The notes below the pieces were generated by a model. It saw only the letters and a program-made list of their open reading frames with translations. It was not told where the DNA came from and made no database searches. A stretch of 64,000 bases of DNA from Haloferax marinisediminis. GTDB lineage: Archaea; Halobacteriota; Halobacteria; Halobacteriales; Haloferacaceae. The stretch lies in NCBI RefSeq assembly GCF_009674585.1, contig NZ_WKJP01000001.1:1116001-1180000 (forward strand). The letters are read 5' to 3'. Positions 25,573 to 33,224 of the stretch are shown here, piece after piece. The first letter of the stretch is position 1. Each line of letters begins with the position of its first letter. Made by a program: the position numbers and the translations under genes.

Positions 25573-25752
25573 TTAGAGCAGTTCGTTCACAGTTACACCG
25601 AGTGCAACTGCTGCTGCCCCCGTCGCACCACCCCCCGTTGCGATGTACGTCGGGAGTGCCGACACGACACCGCCACCGGCACCCGCGACTAAACAGAGTG
25701 CCATCCCAAAGAGTGCGGCGTCGAACCGGGAGGGTGCGTCCTGCGGGAACAC
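25573..25752 (-). CDS. Small glycine-rich membrane protein (59 aa, GTG start)
   Basis: A 60-codon frame read from GTG 25752 to TAA 25575-25573. The peptide starts V/M-F-P-Q-D-A-P-S-R-F-D-A-A-L-F-G and continues with two Gly/Ala-rich hydrophobic segments separated by A-L-P-T-Y, ending V-N-E-L-L. It looks like a two-helix hairpin and has good haloarchaeal codon use. An ATG lies 18 bases further upstream in the same frame but is cut off by an in-frame TAG, so GTG is the only workable start. It sits between the transducer and the TPR gene on the same strand. Confidence 0.6.
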   Translation of the reverse strand: MFPQDAPSRFDAALFGMALCLVAGAGGGVVSALPTYIATGGGATGAAAVALGVTVNELL

Positions 25753-25804
25753 GTTCTAATTAGATGTCATTACAGCCACCGACAAATGGTTTGTGGAGGC
25801 GGGA

Positions 25805-26542
25805 CTACTCGCCTCGCTCTTCGACGCCGTCCCCGTCTGTTTCGAGCGCACGCTCGACACCTTCCGACTCGAGGTCTTCCAGCTCGGTTGGCGCGATTTT
25901 CTCTAGCGCACGTTCGCGTTCGCTGGTCACCGAGATATCGCGCATCCCGAGCGCGATGGCGGCGTCGAAGCACCGAATCGCCTCTTCGTACTGTCCCCGT
26001 TCTGCGAGGAAGAAACCCCGATTGTACCACGCGTGTGGGTGGCGCGGGTCGAGTTCGACCGCTCGCTCTGCGTGGTCGAGCGGTTCTGACGAGTCGCCGA
26101 ACTCCCAGAGTGCGTACGCGAGGTTCATCTCCGCCGTCGCGGCGTGTTCGTTGTCGTCGTCGATGCGCAGTGCCTCTCGCGCGGCACCGACTGCCTCGTC
26201 GTACTCTGCTAACTGGGCGTGGGCGACGCCTTTGTTCACCCACGCCTCCTGCGCTTCGGGAGAATCTTCGTCGGCGTACGCAATCGCACGTGCGAAACTA
26301 TCGACCGCCTGTTCGTACTCCTCGATCGCGACGTAAGCCAACCCGACTTCGATGAGTGCCGGGATGTCGACGTGCTCGGGGACGACCTGCGACTCGTCTA
26401 CGATGTCGGCGAGCACGTAGTCGTCGGTCGGGTCGACGAGTCGCGTGTTCTGCCGGAGTTCGGGAGGGTCGAGGTCGAATCCCTCGTACGGGTCGCCGAA
26501 CCCCGCTCCCTCAGAGTATCGGTGGTCACGTGTCGAGGCCAT
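25805..26542 (-). CDS. TPR-repeat protein
   Basis: 245 residues from ATG 26542 (a further ATG lies upstream). After about 60 acidic residues there are four or more tetratricopeptide repeats between about 63 and 205: 'LIEVGLAYVAIEEYEQAVDSFARAIAY', 'AWVNKGVAHAQLAEYDEAVGAAREAL', 'AEMNLAYALWEFGDSSEPLDHAERAVELDP', 'AWYNRGFFLAERGQYEEAIRCFDAAIAL'. TPR proteins act as scaffolds for protein complexes. The C-terminal 40 residues are acidic and probably disordered. Partners unknown; it lies 272 bases from the CetZ operon, divergently transcribed. Confidence 0.88.
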   Translation of the reverse strand: MASTRDHRYSEGAGFGDPYEGFDLDPPELRQNTRLVDPTDDYVLADIVDESQVVPEHVDIPALIEVGLAYVAIEEYEQAVDSFARAIAYADEDSPEAQEAWVNKGVAHAQLAEYDEAVGAAREALRIDDDNEHAATAEMNLAYALWEFGDSSEPLDHAERAVELDPRHPHAWYNRGFFLAERGQYEEAIRCFDAAIALGMRDISVTSERERALEKIAPTELEDLESEGVERALETDGDGVEERGE

Positions 26543-26677
26543 CCGTGAGTATTGGTGCGGAGACGACATAACGTGGTCGGACACCCAGTGAAAGCGGAGA
26601 GATACGTCTGTCGAGGACGTTCTGGGTCGGGTGAAAAATCACAATCCTGTCAGAAATCATGTCAATCGGCCACACGG

Positions 26678-26687
26678 CTTAAATACT
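26678..26687 (+). promoter_or_regulatory. TATA-like promoter of the tandem CetZ operon
   Basis: cttaaatact lies in a GC-rich stretch 128-137 bases before ATG 26815. If used, transcription would start near 26710 and leave a leader of about 105 bases, long for this organism. The leader contains short complementary segments (ggtg/cacc near 26692-26701) and a ggccctccgggc block that could fold. Confidence 0.5.
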
Positions 26688-26814
26688 GTCGGTGAGCACC
26701 GAAAATCAACTGGGTGGACTCTAATCCGCAGGGGGGTGACGGGTCGAAGCAATCGAACGGCCCTCCGGGCACGCGGGCAGTCGTAGAGACCAGACCTAGT
26801 GCAGGAACTTCACC

Positions 26815-27987
26815 ATGAAATTAGGCACAATCGGTGTCGGCAATGCGGGCAGCAAGATTGTCGACAAGATGGTCGAATTCGAATCGCTCACGAACCGAAA
26901 GCTCTGTCGTCACGTGATGGTCATCAACACCGCTCGGACAGACCTCACCAAACCGGACCACATCCCGGAGAACAGACGGGTGTTGATTGGTGATACGCAT
27001 CAGAAAGCCAAAGGTCACGGTGTCGGTGGCGACGTGGACGTTGGCGCGGAAGTCGCCAAGAACGACATGGACGAGATTCGGCGTGCGTTCGACGACGTAG
27101 ACATCCACGAAGTCGACGCGATTCTCGTCTGTGCGTCCCTCGGCGGTGGCACCGGCAGTGGTGCGGCACCAGTCGTCATCAAAGAGTTGCAGAAGATGTA
27201 CGACGAACCGGTGTACGGTCTGGGCGTTCTCCCCGGAAAGTACGAAGGTGGCCGTCCGGCACTCAACGCCGCCCGGTCGCTCCAGTCGTTCGTCAACAAC
27301 ACTGACAACTTCATCGCTTTCGACAACGACGCGTGGCGCTCGAAAGGCCAGACCGTCGGTGAAGGATACGAAGGGATGAACCGCGAACTGGCGACTCGTA
27401 TCGTCACCCTCCTCGGTGCAGGAGAGTACGACGAGGCCACCACCGCCGAGAACGCGATGGACTCCAGCGACATCATCCGAACGCTCGACACCAACGGCAT
27501 CTCGTCGATTGGCTACGCGTCGACGACGGTGAACAACAACGGAGATGGCCTGTTGAACCGTTTCCGCGAAGAACACGAAATCGAGGACACGACGAACTCC
27601 GCGGCGAAGATAAACGGGCTCGTCCGACGGGCCGTCAACTCCCGACTCACGCTCCCGTGTGAAGTCTCGAGCGCCGACCGGGCGTTGATCGTTCTCTCTG
27701 GACCACCGTCGGAACTCTCTCGGAAGGGGCTCGAGAGTGCCCGCGAGTGGATCGAAAAGGAAGTCGACACGGTGGAAGTGCTGGCCGGCGACGACCCCCG
27801 AGAGAACGCCTCTGCACTCTCGGCCGTGGTGTTGCTGTCGAACGTCACCGAGACGCCTCGAATCAAAGCGATTCAGGAGCAGGCGGTCGAAGCACAAGAA
27901 AAGATTGCCGAGCAGGAGGCCGTGCGCGAGGAAGAGATCGCGAACCTGATCAAGGATAAGGACGGCAAAATCGACCCGGTCATCTGA
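26815..27987 (+). CDS. CetZ-family tubulin-like GTPase, tandem paralogue A
   Basis: 390 residues. Same family as cetZ1 in this window: MKLGTIGVGNAGSKIVDKMVEF at the N-terminus, an intact GTP signature loop GGGTGSG (about 110-116), 'GLGVLP', 'LNAARSLQSFV', 'FDNDAW', and the T7 region MDSSDIIRTL with an aspartate at 219 where cetZ1 has catalytic Glu218. An acid is therefore kept. The C-terminal tail is a charged helix (EQAVEAQEKIAEQEAVREEEIANLIKD) rather than the acidic tail of CetZ1. It is the first gene of a three-gene unit with a second CetZ and a membrane protein. Not CetZ1; its role, such as positioning or shape control, is unknown. Confidence 0.9.
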   Translation: MKLGTIGVGNAGSKIVDKMVEFESLTNRKLCRHVMVINTARTDLTKPDHIPENRRVLIGDTHQKAKGHGVGGDVDVGAEVAKNDMDEIRRAFDDVDIHEVDAILVCASLGGGTGSGAAPVVIKELQKMYDEPVYGLGVLPGKYEGGRPALNAARSLQSFVNNTDNFIAFDNDAWRSKGQTVGEGYEGMNRELATRIVTLLGAGEYDEATTAENAMDSSDIIRTLDTNGISSIGYASTTVNNNGDGLLNRFREEHEIEDTTNSAAKINGLVRRAVNSRLTLPCEVSSADRALIVLSGPPSELSRKGLESAREWIEKEVDTVEVLAGDDPRENASALSAVVLLSNVTETPRIKAIQEQAVEAQEKIAEQEAVREEEIANLIKDKDGKIDPVI

Positions 27988-28039
27988 CCATGACTCCCGT
28001 CAATCGGGGGGGAGTGTACACCCTCCAGGGAGTGACGCG

Positions 28040-29317
28040 ATGAAGCTGGCAGTCATCGGAGTCGGTAATGCAGGTAGCCGAATCGTCAATCAGATGCTGG
28101 ACATCGAGCAGTCGTCCGGTCGGAACCTCTGTAACGGGAACACGCTGCTCGTCAACTCGACCAAACCGGCGTTCGACGCGCCCGAGCACGTGCCCGAAGA
28201 GCGCCGACTGACTATCGGCGACGTCTACTGGGAAGCAGACGGGTCTGATATCGATGGGAATCCCGACCTCGCGGCCGAAATCGCACGCGAAGAGAAGAAC
28301 GACCTCATCCGTGCGTTCGACCTCATCGAGTTCCACCAGATTCACGGCATCTTGGTCGTCGCTGGCCTCGGCCGCGGCACCGGTGGCGGTGCAGGTGCGG
28401 TCGTGATAGAGCAGCTGAAAGAGATTTGTGACGACCCAGTGTACGCCGTTGGCGTCCTCCCCAGCGATTCAGAGGGTGAGCAATCGTCGCTGAACGCGGC
28501 CCGGTCACTCCAGTCGTTCGTCGCCGCGGCAGACAACGTGATTGCCTTCGACAACGACGCCTGGGAAGACGACGACCACCCCGACGACGGGACACCGGAC
28601 TCGGCAGTCGACGAAGCGGAGTCTGGCGACGACGCATCAACTGACGACGATGCACCCGTCGCCAAAGACGACGCTGCCGGTGGAGACTACACACGCATGA
28701 ACGTCGAACTCGCCAAGCGACTCGTCACCCTGTTCGCAGCAGGGGAGATTCGCGGGAGTTCGGGCTCGGAGAATCTGATGGACCCGAGCGACATCATGCG
28801 GACACTCGACACCGGCGGCGTCTCGTCTATCGGATACGCGTCGGTGGACCTGCCACAACCCGGCGGCGTTCGTTCGTTGCTTCGGTCGGTCCAAGACCGG
28901 TTCTCCTGGATGCCGGAAGGCGATTGGGGCTCGGACCCCGAAATCGACGGTGACGACGGGGCGACTGACGCGGCGAAGATTAACAACCTCGTCCGACAGG
29001 CGGCCGATTCGAAACTCACGCTTCCGTGCGAAATCACGAGCGCCGACCGCGCTCTGATACTGCTCTCTGGCCCCTCTCGAACGCTCTCCCGGAAGGGCTT
29101 CGAGGGCGGCCGGTACTGGCTCGAACAGGAAGCGGACATCGTGGACGTGATGGCCGGAGACGAGCCACACGACCGAGCGACCGAACTCACCGTCGTAATC
29201 CTGTTCTCGAACGTAACCGACGTCGCCAGAATCGACGCGATTCAAGAGCGGGCCGTCGAGTATCAACACTCCCTCCGTACCGAAGGGACGCCAACCGGTA
29301 CGACCAACTCACAATGA
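28040..29317 (+). CDS. CetZ-family tubulin-like protein, tandem paralogue B, with altered GTP loop and acidic insertion
   Basis: 425 residues. It aligns along its length with the preceding CetZ (MKLAVIGVGNAGSRIVNQML, LNAARSLQSFV, FDNDAW, MDPSDIMRTL with Asp251 in the T7 region, KINNLVRQAADSKLTLPCEI). Two things differ. The GTP signature loop reads GRGTGGG (about 111-117) instead of GGGTGSG. About 35-40 extra residues, mostly Asp/Ser/Thr (roughly 176-215), are inserted just after FDNDAW. It may bind GTP weakly or act as a non-polymerising regulator of its partner. It starts 52 bases after paralogue A and ends in an ATGA overlap with the membrane protein. Confidence 0.9.
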   Translation: MKLAVIGVGNAGSRIVNQMLDIEQSSGRNLCNGNTLLVNSTKPAFDAPEHVPEERRLTIGDVYWEADGSDIDGNPDLAAEIAREEKNDLIRAFDLIEFHQIHGILVVAGLGRGTGGGAGAVVIEQLKEICDDPVYAVGVLPSDSEGEQSSLNAARSLQSFVAAADNVIAFDNDAWEDDDHPDDGTPDSAVDEAESGDDASTDDDAPVAKDDAAGGDYTRMNVELAKRLVTLFAAGEIRGSSGSENLMDPSDIMRTLDTGGVSSIGYASVDLPQPGGVRSLLRSVQDRFSWMPEGDWGSDPEIDGDDGATDAAKINNLVRQAADSKLTLPCEITSADRALILLSGPSRTLSRKGFEGGRYWLEQEADIVDVMAGDEPHDRATELTVVILFSNVTDVARIDAIQERAVEYQHSLRTEGTPTGTTNSQ

Positions 29318-30135
29318 GCGACCCAATCGACGAAGACTGGAATCAGACACCGTCGTGGCTTCCGAACTGGGTCGCCACTACGGCCACTGCAATGCGTATC
29401 GACCTGCGATGGATGCACGCGACGTGGATGGAGGTCGCATTCGCTCGGGGGCTCGAAGTCGACCACTCAGTGGTCGAAAACCGCAAACCCGAGAGTCCCG
29501 GTGGCGCGGTCGCCTACCGACTCTGGGCCGCAGTCGGCTTGCTCTTCCTCGCCGTCGCGTACCCAGTGTTCGTCTTGGGGCTCGCGATTCGATTCTACTC
29601 CCACCGAATCGACCGAATAACTGCGGGACTCGGCTTCGCCGGCGTCGCGCTGCTCTCGGTCGTCGTCTGGGGACTCTTCACCGCAGCGACGTACATCTCT
29701 CCCATCGCGTTCGAGGGGTTCGTCGCCGTCGCGGTTGCAGGTGTCGTCGCGACCATCGCTGCCGTCCTCGCGTTGTTCTTCACCAATAGTGGGGGACGAC
29801 CAACGACCGTCGCGCTCGGCTATCCGTTAGCTGTGACTGCGTTCTTCCTTCCGCCAGTCGTCGCGTCGCTCTACTCGCCGACCTTGGCGTCTATCGTCTT
29901 CCCGAGTTCGACGTCGCTCGCAATCTGGCTGTTGAACAACGTCCTCAATTTCGCCGGCATCGCCGCGTTCATTCGAGCGTCGTTCGAGTTGCAGGGGCTG
30001 GCGTACGTCGGAATGTGGTTCGGCCTCGCGGTTCCAGTCGGCTGGGTTCTCGGTGGCCTCGTCACACTCGTCGACAGCGTTCGGGAGTCCGGACCCTCGA
30101 ACCCAGTCGACGACGGCGGGTCCAGACTGTACTGA
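29314..30135 (+). CDS. Multipass membrane protein translationally coupled to the CetZ pair
   Basis: 273 residues from ATG 29314, which overlaps the TGA of CetZ paralogue B as ATGA. The first 60 residues are soluble and rich in Trp/Met (NQTPSWLPNWVATTATAMRIDLRWMHATWMEV). About six transmembrane helices follow between residues 70 and 250, and the short tail is polar. The soluble N-terminus is a natural place to bind a cytoskeletal partner under the membrane. The overlap and operon position suggest that it anchors or works with the CetZ pair; this is inference. No enzyme motif or transporter signature is visible. Confidence 0.85.
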   Translation: MSDPIDEDWNQTPSWLPNWVATTATAMRIDLRWMHATWMEVAFARGLEVDHSVVENRKPESPGGAVAYRLWAAVGLLFLAVAYPVFVLGLAIRFYSHRIDRITAGLGFAGVALLSVVVWGLFTAATYISPIAFEGFVAVAVAGVVATIAAVLALFFTNSGGRPTTVALGYPLAVTAFFLPPVVASLYSPTLASIVFPSSTSLAIWLLNNVLNFAGIAAFIRASFELQGLAYVGMWFGLAVPVGWVLGGLVTLVDSVRESGPSNPVDDGGSRLY

Positions 30136-30180
30136 CACCGGCTTTTCGGAGACTCTTCCCCTTTCGACTCTCGTCCCGAT

Positions 30181-30302
30181 GCATCGCTCTGCACGACGTT
30201 GTTCGCAGAGTCGAATGTGGAGAGACGAGAGTTGAACCTCACTCGCAACGAGTTGCTCGCTGGTTCAACTCTCTCTGGACGCATCGCTCTCTGCACGACG
30301 TT
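30181..30302. repeat. Direct repeat marking a duplicated tRNA-Leu 3' flank
   Basis: gcatcgctctgcacgacgtt at 30181-30200 recurs at 30281-30302 as gcatcgctctctgcacgacgtt. Similarity continues to the right of both copies: copy 1 reads tcgaatgtggagagacgaga then gttgaac, and copy 2 reads tcgatgcgggggacgaga then tttgaac, where copy 2 is the real tRNA 3' end. Copy 1 is thus a decayed copy of the tRNA 3' end plus about 35 bases of its downstream flank, displaced by about 100 bases. Confidence 0.65.
30227..30273. repeat. Perfect 12-bp inverted repeat between the duplicated flanks
   Basis: Arms gagagttgaacc (30227-30238) and ggttcaactctc (30262-30273) are fully complementary, with a 23-base loop that holds a smaller gcaac/gttgc pair (30245-30249 and 30252-30256). 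It lies downstream of tRNA-Leu on its strand and downstream of the CetZ-operon membrane gene on the other, so it could serve as a transcript end for either. The left arm includes part of the decayed tRNA T-arm. Confidence 0.6.
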
Positions 30303-30313
30303 CAGAGAATCGA

Positions 30314-30398
30314 TGCGGGGGACGAGATTTGAACTCGCGAACCCCTACGGGAGCGGATCTTAAGTCCGCCGCTTTTGGCCTGGCTCAGCCACCCCCGC
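30314..30398 (-). tRNA. tRNA-Leu (anticodon TAA)
   Basis: An 85-base class II tRNA read on the minus strand. Acceptor stem GCGGGGG pairs with CCCCCGC, discriminator A, no encoded CCA. Anticodon stem GCGGA/TCCGC encloses loop CTTAAGA, giving anticodon TAA. The long variable arm (CCC-GTA-GGG core) is expected for leucine. The T-arm has TTCAAAT in its loop. No intron. The sequence immediately downstream of its 3' end is duplicated about 100 bases away (30181-30237). Confidence 0.96.
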
Positions 30399-30439
30399 GC
30401 AGTTGACCGTATTCCGAGGGGAAGAAAAGTGCTTTCGTT

Positions 30440-30784
30440 TTACCAGTCGACAGAGAGGGACCCGTCGCCGTGTGGGTCCGGGGAGAGTTCCTCGTCGGTT
30501 CGGCGGTCGATGACGTGAATGACGCCGCGGCCTTTCTTCGCCGGACAGACCTCTGCAGCACGGATGTTCTCGTCGAGTTCGTCCTCGCCGATGAAGTACG
30601 ACTTGGCCCGCGCGAGGCCGGTTTCGAGATCCATCTCCCAGTTGTCGGCGACTTCCGCGCATCGACCGGCCCCGAAGCACTTGTTGGCCTCGAAGATTAT
30701 CTTGTACGGCTTTTCTTCGACTGGTGGGGCGTTCTCGTCGGTCCCGAAGTCGCTCGGCTTCGGTCGGTCGGACTCCTCGCTCAT
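30440..30784 (-). CDS. Ferredoxin with a three-cysteine cluster site
   Basis: 114 residues. The core 'YKIIFEANKCFGAGRCAEVADNWEMD' and 'AAEVCPAKKGRGVIHV' is a bacterial-type ferredoxin with only three cysteines: C36, C42 and C80. The spacing C-x5-C...C-P is that of 3Fe-4S ferredoxins (or a 4Fe-4S cluster with a non-Cys ligand), as in P450-associated ferredoxins. The N-terminal 25 residues are an acidic haloarchaeal extension. It is a small soluble electron carrier; partners are not adjacent. It lies downstream of the tRNA in the same orientation. Confidence 0.88.
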   Translation of the reverse strand: MSEESDRPKPSDFGTDENAPPVEEKPYKIIFEANKCFGAGRCAEVADNWEMDLETGLARAKSYFIGEDELDENIRAAEVCPAKKGRGVIHVIDRRTDEELSPDPHGDGSLSVDW

Positions 30785-30877
30785 CGCCGGTGGTTACAAC
30801 CCGGCGGACTTTGCGCTGTCGGTCGGTGGGCGCACACCCCCGGTGGGACTATCGGCACACAGACCCTACACAGAACG

Positions 30878-32158
30878 ATGGACGGTACCCCCCGCGAACG
30901 GTTCGGTGACCTCGTCCGCGCGGCCACGGCGAGCGAACGCCGCCGGCTCGTCGCCGACATCTGGGCCGCCCGTGGGTGGGAGACGACCGTCGAAAACTCA
31001 CTCGTCGTCGCTCGTCGTGGCCCCCAGACCGAACACGTCGCCATCGTCTCTGGGCGGTGGTTCGGTGTGCGCCCCTCGGTTCCAGACGACGCCGACGTGG
31101 TCGTCGCACTCGATACCATCCCAGCGTCCTCACCCGATGTTCGGATATTCTCGCTCGACGACCTCTACGAACTCGTCCGCTATGGCCTCCCCCTGGAGAC
31201 CGGTGACCACCTCGTCGAAACTCACTTCGGGGTGACGCTGGACGACGCTCCCAGTTCGGGACGCGGGGCGCGTTCGTCGTTCTCGGCGCGTTTCGATTCG
31301 TCTCGGTCCGTGCTCGTCGTCGTCGCCGTCGTCGCGCTCCTCGTCTTCGCCATCGTTGCGACTGCTGGCGTTCCGGGTATCGCTCCGCGACTGGGCGGTG
31401 GAACCGACGAGACGCAGCAGACGCAGCCCACGACACCGGTTCCGACAGCGACGCCCGAACCACGGGCCATCGCCCCCGGCGTGACGACGGCAGGCGTCGA
31501 GAACGCAACACTACTTGCCGATGCGCATCGGCGAGTCGTAGCGAACGAGTCCTATCGGTGGACGATTGGCTATCGTGAGTCGATCGCTGGCGACGAGACT
31601 GGCCGCGAAGTCGAAGTCGTCCACGTCGAAGAACCACACGTGTACAACTCGGAGGTCCAGCGCGTCAGTTGGTCTGGGCTCAGGGCGTATCCGCGGCCGA
31701 CTGCCTCCGAAGATTCCTACGCCGACGGGGCGATGCGGTACTCTCGACGACCAAACGAACCCGACGGCGTTGCCATCCGCGTTCTCGACCCAGAAGTGCT
31801 CGACGGACCGGGGAGGCATGCGATTCGTGCCGAACGCTACATCGGGTGGTATCTCTCGACAGAACGTTCTCGAGTGGTGAACTCGACAGTCGAAGATGGC
31901 GTCGAAGTCACCCGAATCGAAGGCAGTGGAAACGATTTCCCGCGCTCTCGTGACTACGAGTTCGTCGCATTCGTCGAAGAAAGTGGGTTCGTCCGGTCCA
32001 TGCAAGTCTCCTACGAGACGCGCGACGGACTCGGCGTCACCGTCTGGTTCGAATACGACGCAATCGGCAACACGACGGTGGAACCACCGGCGTGGCTTGG
32101 TCCCGAAGACCGGCAGACGACGCCGACCGGAGACCAACCGACGAATCAGACCGAGTGA
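30878..32158 (+). CDS. Membrane-anchored protein with nuclease-like N-terminus and extracellular C-terminal domain
   Basis: 426 residues from ATG 30878. Residues of about 1-125 ('RRLVADIWAARGWETTVENSLVVARRG...VAIVSGRWFGV...DVVVALDTIP...FSLDDLYELVRYG') resemble the Mrr/restriction-endonuclease-like fold found in other haloarchaeal proteins, but I cannot see a full D-x-n-(D/E)xK site. One transmembrane helix (about 146-167) follows, then a Thr/Pro-rich linker and an extracellular beta-rich domain of about 220 residues with 'WTIGYRES' and 'GWYLSTERSRVVNSTVEDGVEVTRIEG'. The outer part resembles haloarchaeal lipoprotein-type beta domains. The combination is unusual and the function unknown. Confidence 0.75.
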   Translation: MDGTPRERFGDLVRAATASERRRLVADIWAARGWETTVENSLVVARRGPQTEHVAIVSGRWFGVRPSVPDDADVVVALDTIPASSPDVRIFSLDDLYELVRYGLPLETGDHLVETHFGVTLDDAPSSGRGARSSFSARFDSSRSVLVVVAVVALLVFAIVATAGVPGIAPRLGGGTDETQQTQPTTPVPTATPEPRAIAPGVTTAGVENATLLADAHRRVVANESYRWTIGYRESIAGDETGREVEVVHVEEPHVYNSEVQRVSWSGLRAYPRPTASEDSYADGAMRYSRRPNEPDGVAIRVLDPEVLDGPGRHAIRAERYIGWYLSTERSRVVNSTVEDGVEVTRIEGSGNDFPRSRDYEFVAFVEESGFVRSMQVSYETRDGLGVTVWFEYDAIGNTTVEPPAWLGPEDRQTTPTGDQPTNQTE

Positions 32159-32164
32159 GGTCGC

Positions 32165-32683
32165 TTACTGTTCGATGTCGACGGATTCGAGGACGACGTC
32201 CGACACTGGCTTGTCCTGACGGTCGGTCGGGACCGAGCCGATGTCTTCGACGACGTCCATGCCGTCGGTGACTTTTCCGAAGACGGCGTGCTTGCCGTCG
32301 AGGTGTGGCTGTGCGCCGAGTGTGATGAAGAACTGCGACCCGTTCGTGTTGGGTCCGCGGTTTGCCATCGACAGGACGCCGGCACCATCGTGGCTGAGGT
32401 CCGAGTCGAACTCGTCGTCGAAGGTGTAACCCGGGCCACCGCGGCCGGTTCCGGTCGGGTCGCCGCACTGAATCATGAAGTTGTCAATGATGCGGTGGAA
32501 GAGGATGTCCTCGTAGAGGGGTTCGCCTTCCATCGTCTCGTCGGTCTCGGGGTGGACCCACGTCTTCTCGCCTGTCGCGAGGCCGATGAAGTTCTCGACC
32601 GTGTTCGGAACCTTGTCTTCGAAGAGTTCGACCGTGATGTCGCCCTTGTTCGTGTGGAGCGTGGCGGTTGGGTTGTCGCTCAT
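32165..32683 (-). CDS. Cyclophilin-type peptidyl-prolyl isomerase
   Basis: 172 residues from ATG 32683. It catalyses cis-trans isomerisation of X-Pro bonds during folding. The active-site pattern is intact: '[32 protein letters not shown]' (Arg in FHR), '[22 protein letters not shown]' and '[11 protein letters not shown]'. No signal peptide, so cytoplasmic. It ends 6 bases from the convergent membrane protein stop. The 215 bases upstream (32684-32898) are shared with the divergent DUF2892 gene. Confidence 0.95.
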   Translation of the reverse strand: MSDNPTATLHTNKGDITVELFEDKVPNTVENFIGLATGEKTWVHPETDETMEGEPLYEDILFHRIIDNFMIQCGDPTGTGRGGPGYTFDDEFDSDLSHDGAGVLSMANRGPNTNGSQFFITLGAQPHLDGKHAVFGKVTDGMDVVEDIGSVPTDRQDKPVSDVVLESVDIEQ

Positions 32684-32898
32684 AGTTCCCACGTCGGGCG
32701 GGCGAGTGAAAACCGTGCCGCCTTCGGGACACCTCTCGGACGACAGACAGTCTGGACGGTCGCAGTGTCACTGCCTGCTCGCAGGAGCGAGTGTGGGTGC
32801 CCAGAGCAACATCAAAGAAGGAAACAGGCTGTTATCAGCAGACAAGAACGGCCACTGGGATTATTGTCTTGCGGCCCAAAGGCACAACTGAAATTCAC

Positions 32899-33126
32899 AT
32901 GAATCACAACGTCGGCAGTCTCGACCGGACGGTTCGTCTCGCACTCGGAGCACTCCTCGTCGTCATCGGCATCGGCGCGTTCGCGGGTGCGGTCCCGCTC
33001 GGACCGCTTCCGCCGACACTCGGCGCAGCACTCGCCGTCGTCTTCGGTGCCGTCTTCCTCGTTACCGGCTACCGGCAGGCGTGCCCACTGTACCTCCCGT
33101 TCGGTATCGACACCTCGGATACGTAG
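32899..33126 (+). CDS. DUF2892-type small membrane protein
   Basis: 75 residues from ATG 32899. The family pattern 'N-V-G-x-L-D-R-x-V-R-L-A-L-G' leads into two transmembrane helices (about 14-31 and 38-58) and ends in 'C-P-L-Y-x-P-F-G-I-D-T', the usual C-terminal signature of this YgaP-like membrane module. In other organisms the module is often fused to a rhodanese domain; here it stands alone. A TATA-like ttattg lies about 37 bases upstream. Confidence 0.85.
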   Translation: MNHNVGSLDRTVRLALGALLVVIGIGAFAGAVPLGPLPPTLGAALAVVFGAVFLVTGYRQACPLYLPFGIDTSDT

Positions 33127-33224
33127 TCGCGACCTTCCTCCGTCGGTCGACAACACCGTCTATTCTTTCTACGTCGCGGTGCGGCCCCACTACCTACAAG
33201 GCACCCGACCGCGATGCGTCGAAT

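Noticed and set aside
29026-29313. Upstream extension of the CetZ-operon membrane protein frame
   Set aside because: It overlaps CetZ paralogue B in another frame and is Arg-rich; the ATGA overlap at 29314 is the natural start.
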